Positions 1 through 7,247 of a DNA stretch of 10,430 nt are shown here, one piece after another. Within the stretch, counting starts at the first letter, position 1; every line of letters begins with the position of its first letter. Origin of the DNA: an uncultured Acetatifactor sp. Lineage in GTDB: Bacteria; Bacillota; Clostridia; Lachnospirales; Lachnospiraceae. Position numbers and translations under genes: made by a program. The notes below the pieces were generated by a model that saw only the letters and a program-made list of their open reading frames with translations, was not told the DNA's origin and did no database searches. The stretch spans positions 1 to 10,430 of the forward strand of contig CAQUWW010000103.1 in the NCBI GenBank assembly GCA_948896875.1, read 5' to 3'.

Positions 1-2
1 CC

Positions 3-1364
3 TATACCTGCCAGCCGGTGTGCGGGCCTGCGAGAAGCGCCATTTTTACCGGGACATTTCCCCATACCAACGGCATGGTGACCAACTCCATTGCCATGGG
101 ACAGAATGTCAAAACCATCGGCCAAAGGCTGACAGACGCAGGAATTCACTGCGGTTATATCGGGAAATGGCATCTGGACGGAGGGGATTATTTCGGCCTT
201 GGCAGATGCCCGGAAGGATGGGATCCGGGGTATTGGTATGACATGCGCTGTTATCTGGAGGAGCTGACGCAGGAGGAACGGATGAAATCCAGAAAGCGGG
301 AGACCTCCTATGCGGAGGATATGACAGAGGAATTTACCTATGCTCACAGGTGTACGGACAGGGCGTTACAATTCCTGGAGGAGTATGGGGAAGAGGACTT
401 TTTCCTGACGGTATCCTATGATGAGCCCCATGGCCCCTCTCTATGCCCAAAGCCGTTTCACAGTCTGTATCAGGGATTTGTGTATGAGGACAGTCCCGCA
501 TTTCAGGATGACCTCATGGGAAAGCCTTTTATGCAGAGGTTATGGGCGGGAGAAAAGCTGAAGGCCACGTCGGAGGAGCTGAGAAAACCAAGTAGACAGT
601 TAGAACAGTTTCTGGGATGCAATTCCTTCGTGGACTATGAGATGGGGAGAATTCTGAAGGTCCTTGAGGAGCGATTCCCGGATGCCCTGATTGTCTATAC
701 CTCGGACCACGGGGCTATGCTGGGTGCCCACAGGCTGTCGGCGAAGAATGCCGCCATGTATAGGGAAGTGGCCAACATTCCCCTGATCATCAAAGGCGGG
801 GAGCGGGCAAAGGTGGTGGAGGCGCCTGCGTCCCATATCGATCTGGCGCCCACCATTCTGGAATATTTCGGACAGAGTGTGCCGAAGCTTCTGGAAGGGA
901 AAAGCATGCTTGCACAGATTTATGACACCTCTGTGACTGTCAATGATGTGGTGTACACGGAATTTACCAGGTATGAGGTGGACCATGATGGGTTCGGCGG
1001 ACTCCAGATCATGCGGGCTGTCACGGACGGCCGTTACAAACTGGTGATTCACCTGCTGGATACAGATGAATTCTATGATACGCTGACAGACCCTTATGAG
1101 GTGGAGAATCGGATTGATGACCCGGCCTGCGCCCGGATCCGGGATCAGCTCCATGACCGGATTCTGGATCATATGAATGCCACCAGAGATCTGTACCGGG
1201 GATACCAGTGGGCCTGCAGGCCCTGGAGGCCGGAGATGAAAGCTTCCTGGGAAAATGATGGCTATACCCGCCAGAGAGAAAACGAAGAGTATGAGCCCAG
1301 ACAGCTGGATTATGATACCGGCCTTGAGATGAAGGAAGCGGTCCGGAGGAAGAAGGGGAAGTGA
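3..1364 (+). CDS. Cysteine-type sulfatase (S1/alkaline phosphatase superfamily), 5' end outside window
   Basis: This gene encodes a sulfate-ester hydrolase of the type I formylglycine-dependent sulfatase family. The frame is open to the left edge, so the N-terminus with the first metal-binding aspartates is missing; the GTG at 18 is an internal Val codon of the active-site loop, not a start. The signature C-G-P-A-R-S-A-I-F-T-G begins at nt 21, and its Cys (21-23) is the residue expected to become formylglycine. Further family marks are Y-I-G-K-W-H-L (156-176, with catalytic-type Lys and His), D-E-P-H-G-P (about 420-437), Y-T-S-D-H-G (about 696-713) and a C-terminal F-Y-D-x-L-T-D-P-Y-E-V-E-N stretch. 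The Cys rather than Ser at the active site fits maturation by the anSME encoded 7 nt downstream. No signal peptide can be judged because the start is absent. The substrate is not determinable; a sulfated glycan such as mucin or glycosaminoglycan is plausible. Confidence 0.93.
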   Translation, partial: YTCQPVCGPARSAIFTGTFPHTNGMVTNSIAMGQNVKTIGQRLTDAGIHCGYIGKWHLDGGDYFGLGRCPEGWDPGYWYDMRCYLEELTQEERMKSRKRETSYAEDMTEEFTYAHRCTDRALQFLEEYGEEDFFLTVSYDEPHGPSLCPKPFHSLYQGFVYEDSPAFQDDLMGKPFMQRLWAGEKLKATSEELRKPSRQLEQFLGCNSFVDYEMGRILKVLEERFPDALIVYTSDHGAMLGAHRLSAKNAAMYREVANIPLIIKGGERAKVVEAPASHIDLAPTILEYFGQSVPKLLEGKSMLAQIYDTSVTVNDVVYTEFTRYEVDHDGFGGLQIMRAVTDGRYKLVIHLLDTDEFYDTLTDPYEVENRIDDPACARIRDQLHDRILDHMNATRDLYRGYQWACRPWRPEMKASWENDGYTRQRENEEYEPRQLDYDTGLEMKEAVRRKKGK

Positions 1365-1371
1365 TGCGGCG

Positions 1372-2493
1372 ATGCGCAGTACAATTCAGGTGATGATAAA
1401 ACCTGCAGGCAGCCTCTGCAACCTGCGATGCAGATATTGTTTTTACGCGGATGAAGCCGGTAAACGGGAAATAAAATGCCATGGAATCATGACAGAGCAG
1501 ACGCTGGAAAGGATTGTCTCCAAAACCCTTGCGGAGGCGAAAGAGCGCTGCTTTTTCCTTTTCCAGGGAGGGGAGCCCACGTTGGCGGGACTGGATTTCT
1601 TTCGAAAAGCAGTGGAGCTTGGAAAAAGATACCGTAACGGTAGTTGTAAGGTGGAATATGCGCTGCAGACAAATGCCACGCTGCTGGATGATGCCTGGTG
1701 TGAATTCTTCGCGGAAAATCATTTTCTGATCGGGGTATCCCTGGACGGGACAAAAGCGATACATGATGCCAACAGAATAGATGCGGATGGAAATGGTACT
1801 TATGAAAGGGTGCTGGAAGGAATCCGGCTTCTGGAGAAACACAAGGTGGAATGCAACATTCTCACGGTTCTGACAGGAAGCTGCGCCCGGAATTTCAGGA
1901 AGGTGTATCAACTGTTTCAGAATAATGGCTGGCTTTATCAGCAATACATTCCCTGTCTGGATCCTCTGGGGGAAGAAAGGGGAGGGCATCCCTGGTCTCT
2001 GACACCGAAACGGTATGCAGGGTATCTGCGGACGGCATTTGACTGCTGGTATAGAGATGCACTGTCAGGAAACAAAAAATACAATCGGTATTTCGACAAC
2101 CTGTTGCTGATGCTGGACGGGCGGCATCCGGAAGCCTGCGGGATGAGCGGGCATTGTGCCATTCAGTACGCAGTGGAAGCGGATGGCAGTGCATATCCCT
2201 GCGACTTTTACATGCTGGATGAGTATCGGCTGGGAAATTTGAATACAGACAGTTTTGACAGCCTGGACAGACGAAGAGAGGAACTGCGCTTCCTGGAGGC
2301 TGGCCGCACCATGCATCCGGACTGCGCATCCTGTAAATGGAGAGGCCTGTGTCGGGGCGGCTGCCGCAGGGACCGGGACTATTTTGAACGGGGAATGGGG
2401 AAGAATTATTATTGCGACGCTTACAGAGAATTCTTCCCCTATGCGTGGCCCAGGCTGCAGCGGCTTTACCGGAAGCTGCGGGAGTTTGGGTAA
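1372..2493 (+). CDS. Anaerobic sulfatase-maturating enzyme (radical SAM/SPASM)
   Basis: This 373-residue enzyme should oxidise the active-site Cys of the upstream sulfatase to C-alpha-formylglycine by radical SAM chemistry in the cytoplasm. The radical SAM motif C-N-L-R-C-R-Y-C lies at residues 16-23 (CX3CX2C), followed by the G-G-E-P motif at 66-69. The C-terminal SPASM domain carries C256, C262, C277, C318, C321, C327, C331 and C348, the eight ligands for two auxiliary [4Fe-4S] clusters. D278 in the P-C-D-F-Y motif sits where the family has its proposed catalytic base. Length and cysteine spacing match the Clostridium perfringens enzyme almost residue for residue. The ATG at 1372 starts 7 nt after the sulfatase stop, behind a purine-rich AAGGGGAAG run, so the two genes are probably cotranscribed. 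An ATG overlapping the sulfatase stop at 1364 is in another frame. The protein appears intact. Confidence 0.96.
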   Translation: MRSTIQVMIKPAGSLCNLRCRYCFYADEAGKREIKCHGIMTEQTLERIVSKTLAEAKERCFFLFQGGEPTLAGLDFFRKAVELGKRYRNGSCKVEYALQTNATLLDDAWCEFFAENHFLIGVSLDGTKAIHDANRIDADGNGTYERVLEGIRLLEKHKVECNILTVLTGSCARNFRKVYQLFQNNGWLYQQYIPCLDPLGEERGGHPWSLTPKRYAGYLRTAFDCWYRDALSGNKKYNRYFDNLLLMLDGRHPEACGMSGHCAIQYAVEADGSAYPCDFYMLDEYRLGNLNTDSFDSLDRRREELRFLEAGRTMHPDCASCKWRGLCRGGCRRDRDYFERGMGKNYYCDAYREFFPYAWPRLQRLYRKLREFG

Positions 2494-2622
2494 GTTCGGC
2501 TAAAAATTTCGACTTTATTTTGGCAAATATGTCAATTTACAAGAAATAGAATGTATCGGAAAATATATTATAGACCGTTAGAATCTGATTGACAGTGAGT
2601 TTATCATTCCGCCAATTCAGGC

Positions 2623-2629
2623 AGGAGGT
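2623..2629 (+). promoter_or_regulatory. Ribosome binding site fixing the hypB start at 2636
   Basis: AGGAGGT directly abuts the upstream in-frame ATG at 2630 and so is too close to serve it. It lies 7 nt before the ATG at 2636, the normal distance, which makes 2636 the likely start. Confidence 0.75.
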
Positions 2630-2635
2630 ATGGGC

Positions 2636-3208
2636 ATGGAAAAAGAACTGAGAATTATTGAAGTAAAGAGAAGCATTTTTGAGGATAATGATAGAGATGC
2701 GGCCAGACTTCGGGAAGAATTGAAGGAGAAGAAAGTGTTTCTGCTGAATCTGATGTCTTCGCCGGGTTCCGGCAAAACCACCACCCTGCTGGCTCTCGCC
2801 GAAGCGCTGCGGGGCCGAATCAAAATGGGCGTGATGGAGGCGGATATTGATTCTGCGATGGATGCGGAGAAAATGATGGCTGCCGGAATAAAATCCATCC
2901 AGATTCACACCGGCGGTATGTGTCATCTGGATGCGGATATGACCAGACAGGGGCTGTATGAGTTCGGACTGGAGGGCGCGGAGCTGATTGTGCTGGAAAA
3001 TGTGGGCAATCTGGTGTGTCCCGCGGAATTCGACACCGGGGCTGTGAAGAATATGACGATTCTGTCCGTGCCGGAGGGGGATGACAAGCCTTTGAAGTAT
3101 CCGCTGATGTATGAAAAATGTGATCTTCTGGTGGTCAACAAGACGGATGTGCTGCCTTATTTTGACTTTGACAGGGAAAAGGTTGAAAAATATGCCAGAC
3201 AGCTCTGA
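2636..3208 (+). CDS. hypB: Hydrogenase/urease nickel incorporation GTPase HypB, C-terminally truncated
   Basis: HypB is a SIMIBI-class GTPase that helps load Ni(II) into [NiFe]-hydrogenase, usually together with HypA. From the ATG at 2636 the protein has 190 residues. The P-loop S-S-P-G-S-G-K-T is at 41-48, the metal-site motif G-G-M-C-H-L-D-A at 93-100, and V-G-N-L-V-C-P-A at 123-130 contributes a second conserved Cys. The base-recognition motif N-K-T-D is at 168-171. HypB proteins normally continue for about 30 more residues through an N-P-x-A segment and the S-A-K-T-G-E-G (G5) motif; here the ORF stops at A-R-Q-L, exactly where another gene's sequence begins. No hypA or hydrogenase gene is visible. 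The product probably lacks part of its guanine-binding pocket, so it may be non-functional. Family identity is very secure; activity is doubtful. Confidence 0.9.
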   Translation: MEKELRIIEVKRSIFEDNDRDAARLREELKEKKVFLLNLMSSPGSGKTTTLLALAEALRGRIKMGVMEADIDSAMDAEKMMAAGIKSIQIHTGGMCHLDADMTRQGLYEFGLEGAELIVLENVGNLVCPAEFDTGAVKNMTILSVPEGDDKPLKYPLMYEKCDLLVVNKTDVLPYFDFDREKVEKYARQL

Positions 3209-3210
3209 TC
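3196..3210. other. Seam between 3'-truncated hypB and 5'-truncated oxidoreductase
   Basis: HypB homology ends at A-R-Q-L (about 3205). In a different frame, oxidoreductase homology begins with A-L-I-K-K-Q-N-P-F-P-A-V-C-G-R at 3202. The oxidoreductase frame has a stop at 3184-3186 and no start codon at the seam. Both partners lose sequence at the same place, as expected from a deletion or a closed assembly gap. The exact breakpoint cannot be set to the base without intact relatives. Confidence 0.72.
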
Positions 3211-4731
3211 AAAAAGCAGAATCCCTTCCCGGCAGTCTGTGGGCGTATCTGTAACAGGCGCTGCGAGGACGCCTGTACCAGAGGGACTATCGATCAGGCA
3301 GTGGCAATCGACGCAGTAAAGAAGTTTATCGCAGAACAGGATTTGAAGGCGGAGACCAGATACATACCGCCGGTGGTGATTCCGGCAAGTATTCATATGG
3401 ACCATTTCCCGGAGAAAATCGCTATCATCGGCGGCGGTCCTGCGGGACTAAGCGCGGCGTTCTACCTGGCGGAGAGAGGGTATCGGCCCACTGTATTCGA
3501 GAAGAATGAGAAAGCGGGCGGAATGCTTCAATATGGCATCCCTTCCTATAAACTGGAGAAGGATGTGATCGAGGCGGAAATCGACGTCATGAGAGAGATG
3601 GGCGTGGAGATTAAGACGGGCGTAGAAGTAGGAAAGGATATTACATTGAAGGAGCTTCGTGCCCAGGGCTATAAGGCATTTTACATTGCCATAGGCTGCA
3701 GCGCGGGAAGAAGACCGGGTGTGGAAGGAGACGAAGCCCAGGGAACCATGACAGCCATCGAGTATCTTCAAGAGGCCAATACGGGCAACACTTCTTATAC
3801 AGGCAGGGTTGTGGTAGTCGGCGGAGGCAACGTGGCCATCGATGCCTCCAGAGTGAGCATCCGAAGCGGAGCGGCGGAAGTGACAATGCTCTGCCTGGAA
3901 TCCGAGCAGGAAATGCCGGCCTCCGCAGAGGAAGTGAGAGAAGCCCTGGAGGACAATGTGGTTATCAAAAACGGCTGGGGACCGAAGGAAGTTCTGACGA
4001 AGGACGGGAAGGTGACGGGAATTGTCTTCAAAAAATGCCTTTCCGTTTTCAATGCGGAGGGCAGATTTGCACCCCGCTATGACGAGGAGGATACCATTAC
4101 CATCGAGTGTGACCGTGTCATTTTTGCCATCGGTCAGAAGACAGTATGGGGGAATCTCCTGGAGGGAGAGAAGGTGGAATTCAAGGGACCGGCTATTGTG
4201 GCGGATAAACTGACCTTCCAGACCGGTCAGCCGGACATTTTTGTGGGCGGAGACGTTTATACGGGACCCAAATTCGCCATTGACGCCATCGCTGCCGGCC
4301 ACTATGCATCGGAGTCTCTGCATCGTTATGTCCATGGCGGACATATGACCATAGGACGCAACAAATGGGAATTCAATGAGCTGGACAAGGACAATATCCG
4401 GGTGGAGAGCTATGATAATTCTTCCCGCCAGATTGAGGGGATGGATTCCAATATCCCCGCCAAATCCTTCAGAGACTCTCATCTGACCCTGACGGAGGAG
4501 CAGGTGAAAAAGGAGACTGCCCGCTGTCTGGGATGCGGTGCAACGATTGTGGATGAGAATAAATGTATCGGCTGCGGTGTGTGTACCACCAAGTGTCAGT
4601 TCGATGCCATCACCCTCCACAGAGACAGGCCGGAATGCACCACAATGGTGACAGCGGAGGATAAATTTAAGGCGATCATTCCTTACCAGCTGAAACGTGC
4701 CGTGAAGATTGTGACTCATAAGAAGAGCTGA
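3202..4731 (+). pseudogene. GltD-like FAD/NAD(P)H-dependent Fe-S oxidoreductase, N-terminally truncated
   Basis: This belongs to the glutamate synthase small-subunit-like flavoprotein family, which passes electrons between NAD(P)H, FAD and iron-sulfur clusters. Reading starts inside the N-terminal Fer4_20 domain: C-G-R-I-C-N-R-R-C-E-D-A-C (3238-3276) retains four cysteines, while the preceding half-domain and start codon are absent. The FAD Rossmann motif G-G-G-P-A-G is at 3430-3447 and the NAD(P)H motif G-G-G-N-V-A at 3820-3837. The closing flavin motif F-V-G-G-D-V-Y is near 4240. A C-terminal ferredoxin-like region carries C-L-G-C (4525-4536) and C-I-G-C-G-V-C-T-T-K-C (4564-4596). The first usable in-frame start is GTG 3301, with no ribosome binding site, and it would skip the Fer4_20 cysteines. 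The physiological substrate of this subfamily is unclear to me. Proximity to hypB suggests an electron-transfer or hydrogenase-related operon, which is inference. Confidence 0.85.
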
Positions 4732-4804
4732 GAAAGGCGAGTCCTGCCATCATTTCCGCAGTAAATGGGTAGAAAGTAATCATTCTTCCTTTGCAGCATC
4801 CACA

Positions 4805-4833
4805 TTGAACTTCCGATGAAAAATTGTTATAAT
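4805..4833 (+). promoter_or_regulatory. Sigma-A-type promoter with extended -10
   Basis: TTGAAC (4805-4810) lies exactly 17 nt before TATAAT (4828-4833), and TG at 4825-4826 gives an extended -10 (TGTTATAAT). Transcription should start near 4840, leaving about an 80-nt leader before the Uma2 start at 4920. This is the best promoter in the window. Confidence 0.8.
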
Positions 4834-4907
4834 TACAATAGTGAAGAATACAAATGACAAATGAGATGATTTGTTAAGTGAATTTGTTAAAAGAATATGA
4901 TATGGTC

Positions 4908-4913
4908 GGAGGT
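4908..4913 (+). promoter_or_regulatory. Ribosome binding site fixing the Uma2 start at 4920
   Basis: GGAGGT lies 6 nt before ATG 4920. This supports 4920 over the in-frame GTG at 4878, which has no Shine-Dalgarno sequence. Confidence 0.75.
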
Positions 4914-4919
4914 CAGAAA

Positions 4920-6431
4920 ATGGATGCATTGAGAAAAAAAGAGCTTTTTACCACGAAGGAGATCTACGCATTGCCGGACGGGGAGAGAGCAGAGCTGATT
5001 GACGGGCAGATTTACAATATGGCGCCTCCGGGCAGGATGCATCAGAAGCTTAGCGGGAAATTGTATCAGACAATAGTGAATTATATTGACAGCCAGAAGG
5101 GGGATTGCGAAGCATATGCCGCACCGTTCGGCGTATTCCTCTACGACGATGACCTGAACTATCTGGAGCCGGATATCTCAGTCATCTGCGATCCCTTCAA
5201 GCTGGACGAAAAAGGCTGCCACGGCGCCCCGGACTGGATCATAGAGATCGTCTCTCCCGCAAGCAAGAGGATGGATTATTTTATCAAGCTGTTTCAATAC
5301 CGTACAGCCGGTGTCAGAGAATACTGGATTGTGGATCCGGGCAGAGAACTGGTGACAGTGTATCAGTTTGAGGCGGAGACAATGGAACAGTACTCATTCG
5401 GGGAGGAGGCCACAGGCGATCCTTCCTATGAACAGAATGCCGTCCGCAACCTGCGGATGATGCTGACCTACTGGGAGCCGGATGACAGCATCTTTACCGC
5501 CAATTCCACCCGCTTTGACAAGGACAGGCTGGTATTTCCGGGGGATTACTATATAGAATACCTGAAAATGGGAATGAAATATGACATTCCGGAATTTCTG
5601 CAGATGTGCAATACCATTTTTGAAATTGTGGACAGACACCATATCAATTCCCCTGATTTCCTGATCTGGTTCATGCTGCATCCGGAGTACCGGAAGCTGG
5701 AGGTTGAGGGCAGTTATCATCGAACTGATTTTGAGAGATTCTATCAGGAGTCTGGTATTGCCAGAGGGCAGCAGGGGAGGTTCACCTATACGGTGATGAA
5801 CGGGAAATCCAATTTCCTGTATCTTCACAACGGAAGCATAAAGCTGGAGATGAAGGTGGCCGGAAGCTTCTGCGAGCATCGCGCTTTTCGCGGCGAACAG
5901 ATGGAGAGGGTGTCCCGGGGAGAGTATCACCTGAGCCAGACCATGAGAGGCTGGTACTATCTACCCTTTGCCGAAAAGCCTTCTACCAGTGACTGGTGGA
6001 AAATGGACAATGCTTCCCGGGAGAAGAAGACGGGGCCCGATATGCAGATTGATGTGTGGGTGAAGGAAGTGGAGAATGGACTGGACGTTCGGGTGAGAAC
6101 CTCCGGCGTGGAGGGTGCACCATGGAGAATCGAGCTCGCTTTCTCCGGCGTGGACTTCCTGAGCAACGAGTATGTGGACCTGCCACTGACAGGCAGCGAG
6201 GTGATTGTGGTGAAAAAAGGGGACACGGAAGTGGGAAACGGCAGGGATACTCTGGTGGTTGGTCCCTGTTTCGGGGAACATCACTTTACCGAGGGCAAGG
6301 AGGACAGTGAGGCAAAGACACCTGGCGCCGCCACACTGTATTTGACCGCATACACCCCTTTTGACAGAGAAATTCGGATTCGGGATAAGGTGAGCGGATA
6401 TCTGCATTTCCGGACGCATATACTGCATTGA
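4920..6431 (+). CDS. Chimeric protein: N-terminal Uma2 (DUF820) nuclease-like domain joined to an unrecognised C-terminal region
   Basis: From ATG 4920 the product has 503 residues, far longer than the roughly 190 usual for stand-alone Uma2 proteins. Residues 1 to about 163 are Uma2, a PD-(D/E)XK restriction-endonuclease-fold family. They show A-E-L-I-D-G-Q-I-Y-N-M (24-34), L-E-P-D-I-S-V (82-88) with putative metal Asp, D-W-I-I-E-I-V-S-P-A-S (105-115) with putative metal Glu, D119/K123 and E-Y-W-I-V-D-P (134-140). After S-F-G-E-E-A the expected closing strand and helix are missing. From about residue 165 a different protein begins with V-R-N-L-R-M-M-L-T-Y-W-E-P-D-D. It has a helical stretch to about 265 and then a long beta-rich, aromatic-rich part to the end. 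I do not recognise this half; a toroid-plus-beta-sandwich carbohydrate-active protein is a guess from its texture. The join is in frame, so a fused product can be made. It is probably accidental rather than an evolved two-domain enzyme. Confidence 0.72.
   Translation: MDALRKKELFTTKEIYALPDGERAELIDGQIYNMAPPGRMHQKLSGKLYQTIVNYIDSQKGDCEAYAAPFGVFLYDDDLNYLEPDISVICDPFKLDEKGCHGAPDWIIEIVSPASKRMDYFIKLFQYRTAGVREYWIVDPGRELVTVYQFEAETMEQYSFGEEATGDPSYEQNAVRNLRMMLTYWEPDDSIFTANSTRFDKDRLVFPGDYYIEYLKMGMKYDIPEFLQMCNTIFEIVDRHHINSPDFLIWFMLHPEYRKLEVEGSYHRTDFERFYQESGIARGQQGRFTYTVMNGKSNFLYLHNGSIKLEMKVAGSFCEHRAFRGEQMERVSRGEYHLSQTMRGWYYLPFAEKPSTSDWWKMDNASREKKTGPDMQIDVWVKEVENGLDVRVRTSGVEGAPWRIELAFSGVDFLSNEYVDLPLTGSEVIVVKKGDTEVGNGRDTLVVGPCFGEHHFTEGKEDSEAKTPGAATLYLTAYTPFDREIRIRDKVSGYLHFRTHILH
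5406..5442. other. In-frame seam between Uma2 and the unrelated C-terminal region
   Basis: Uma2-like sequence is recognisable to S-F-G-E-E-A (about 5398-5415), and a different type of sequence is established by V-R-N-L-R-M-M-L (from about 5442). The normal Uma2 C-terminus and the presumed N-terminus of the second protein are both absent. The breakpoint is approximate because the second family is unidentified. Confidence 0.55.
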
Positions 6432-6446
6432 GAGGATGACAGATGC

Positions 6447-6451
6447 AGGAG
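6447..6451 (+). promoter_or_regulatory. Ribosome binding site for the deacetylase start at 6458
   Basis: AGGAG is 6 nt before ATG 6458. It lies downstream of the alternative in-frame ATG at 6443, which has only a weaker GAGAGG 7 nt upstream. Confidence 0.55.
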
Positions 6452-6457
6452 TCTGAT

Positions 6458-7162
6458 ATGAAGAAAACGACGATGGCAATCCTGCTGTTTGATGTGATGG
6501 CAGGGTTGCTTTTTTTGGGGATGTACGGACTGCGGGACACGGCGGTGGCAACGGACAGCGGAATGGTGCATATTGTGGAGGAAGGGGAGAATCTGGAGCC
6601 GGAGGATGTAAAGAAGATTGCGATTACCTTTGACGACGGCCCGCATCCCAGCTATACGGAGCAGCTGCTGGACGGATTGAAGGAACGGGGCGTCCACGCC
6701 ACATTTTTTGTGACGGGGGAGCATGCGGAATTGCATCCGGATATTATCGAGAGAATGTTTGATGAGGGACATCTTATTGGAAATCATACATACAGCCATA
6801 TTCAGTTGACGAAGAGTAACAGAGAGAAATTCAGGGAAGAACTGATTAAAACCAATGAAATTTTAAAGGAAATCACCGGAGAGGAAGTGCAGTATGTGCG
6901 GCCGCCCTACGGAAGCTGGGACAAGAGCTTTGAAAAGGAGCTGAACATGTTCCCGGTGCTCTGGACGGTGGATCCGTTGGACTGGAGCTCCCGAAATGTG
7001 GGACGGATTACGGAGAAGATTGTCAGAAAGACCGGAGAGAATGACATTATCCTGATGCATGATTACTATGACACATCGGTGACAGCAGCGTTGAAGGCCA
7101 TCGACGAGCTGATGGAGGAGGGGTATACCTTTGTGACCGTGGAGGAGATTTTGTTTGACTGA
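6458..7162 (+). CDS. Membrane-anchored NodB-type polysaccharide deacetylase (CE4)
   Basis: This enzyme should remove N- or O-acetyl groups from an extracellular polysaccharide, most likely peptidoglycan GlcNAc/MurNAc or an envelope glycan, using a divalent metal. From ATG 6458 it has 234 residues. M-K-K-T plus a hydrophobic stretch (about 5-24) forms a signal anchor without an evident lipobox. The catalytic domain shows T-F-D-D-G-P (57-62, base and metal Asp), H-T-Y-S-H (110-114, metal histidines), R-P-P-Y-G-S-W (148-154), D-P-L-D-W (172-176) and L-M-H-D (199-202, catalytic His). All five CE4 motifs are present, so it looks active. ATG 6443 is an alternative start that would add five residues. 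The start lies 26 nt after the upstream stop, so it may be read from the 4805 promoter. No clear terminator follows. Confidence 0.93.
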   Translation: MKKTTMAILLFDVMAGLLFLGMYGLRDTAVATDSGMVHIVEEGENLEPEDVKKIAITFDDGPHPSYTEQLLDGLKERGVHATFFVTGEHAELHPDIIERMFDEGHLIGNHTYSHIQLTKSNREKFREELIKTNEILKEITGEEVQYVRPPYGSWDKSFEKELNMFPVLWTVDPLDWSSRNVGRITEKIVRKTGENDIILMHDYYDTSVTAALKAIDELMEEGYTFVTVEEILFD

Positions 7163-7184
7163 TGGAAAAATAGTGTAAAGACAG

Positions 7185-7227
7185 CTGTTTTGTGTTATGA
7201 TAAAAAAACAGACGATTTTGCTGTTTT
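7185..7227. repeat. CTGTTTT / AAAACAG / CTGTTTT repeat set
   Basis: CTGTTTT occurs at 7185-7191 and 7221-7227, with its reverse complement AAAACAG at 7205-7211 between them. The middle copy can pair with either neighbour (loops of 13 and 9 nt), and the set overlaps the putative -10. It could be an operator for autoregulation of the MNT/HEPN pair, or just an AT-rich coincidence. Confidence 0.4.
7193..7201 (+). promoter_or_regulatory. Possible extended -10 promoter upstream of the MNT gene
   Basis: TGTTATGAT contains TATGAT (7196-7201) preceded by TGn. A -35 at the 17-nt distance (7173-7178, GTGTAA) matches poorly, so this would rely on the extended -10. Transcription would start near 7208, about 40 nt before the gene. 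Confidence 0.4.
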
Positions 7228-7247
7228 GATGGAGGAGGGAAAGAGGT

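Noticed and set aside
18..20. GTG as the sulfatase start
   Set aside because: The frame is open upstream and reads Y-T-C-Q-P-V-C-G-P-A-R, the normal approach to the active-site Cys; the real start is outside the window.
1021..1989. Long minus-strand ORF (322 codons) across the sulfatase/anSME boundary
   Set aside because: It lies antisense to two well-supported genes, has no recognisable domain and no ribosome binding site; it is a codon-bias shadow.
2589..2594. TTGACA as a -35 box for hypB
   Set aside because: No acceptable -10 hexamer lies 16-18 nt downstream; the nearby AT-rich TATATTAT at 2564-2571 lacks a matching -35 as well.
3301..3303. GTG as the genuine start of the oxidoreductase
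   Set aside because: There is no ribosome binding site, and family homology continues upstream to about 3202, including four conserved cysteines.
3448..4719. 423-codon minus-strand ORF opposite the GltD-like gene
   Set aside because: The + strand frame carries clear FAD, NAD(P)H and ferredoxin motifs; the antisense frame carries none.
4878..4880. GTG as the Uma2 start
   Set aside because: GGAGGT is positioned for ATG 4920 and Uma2 homology begins after it.
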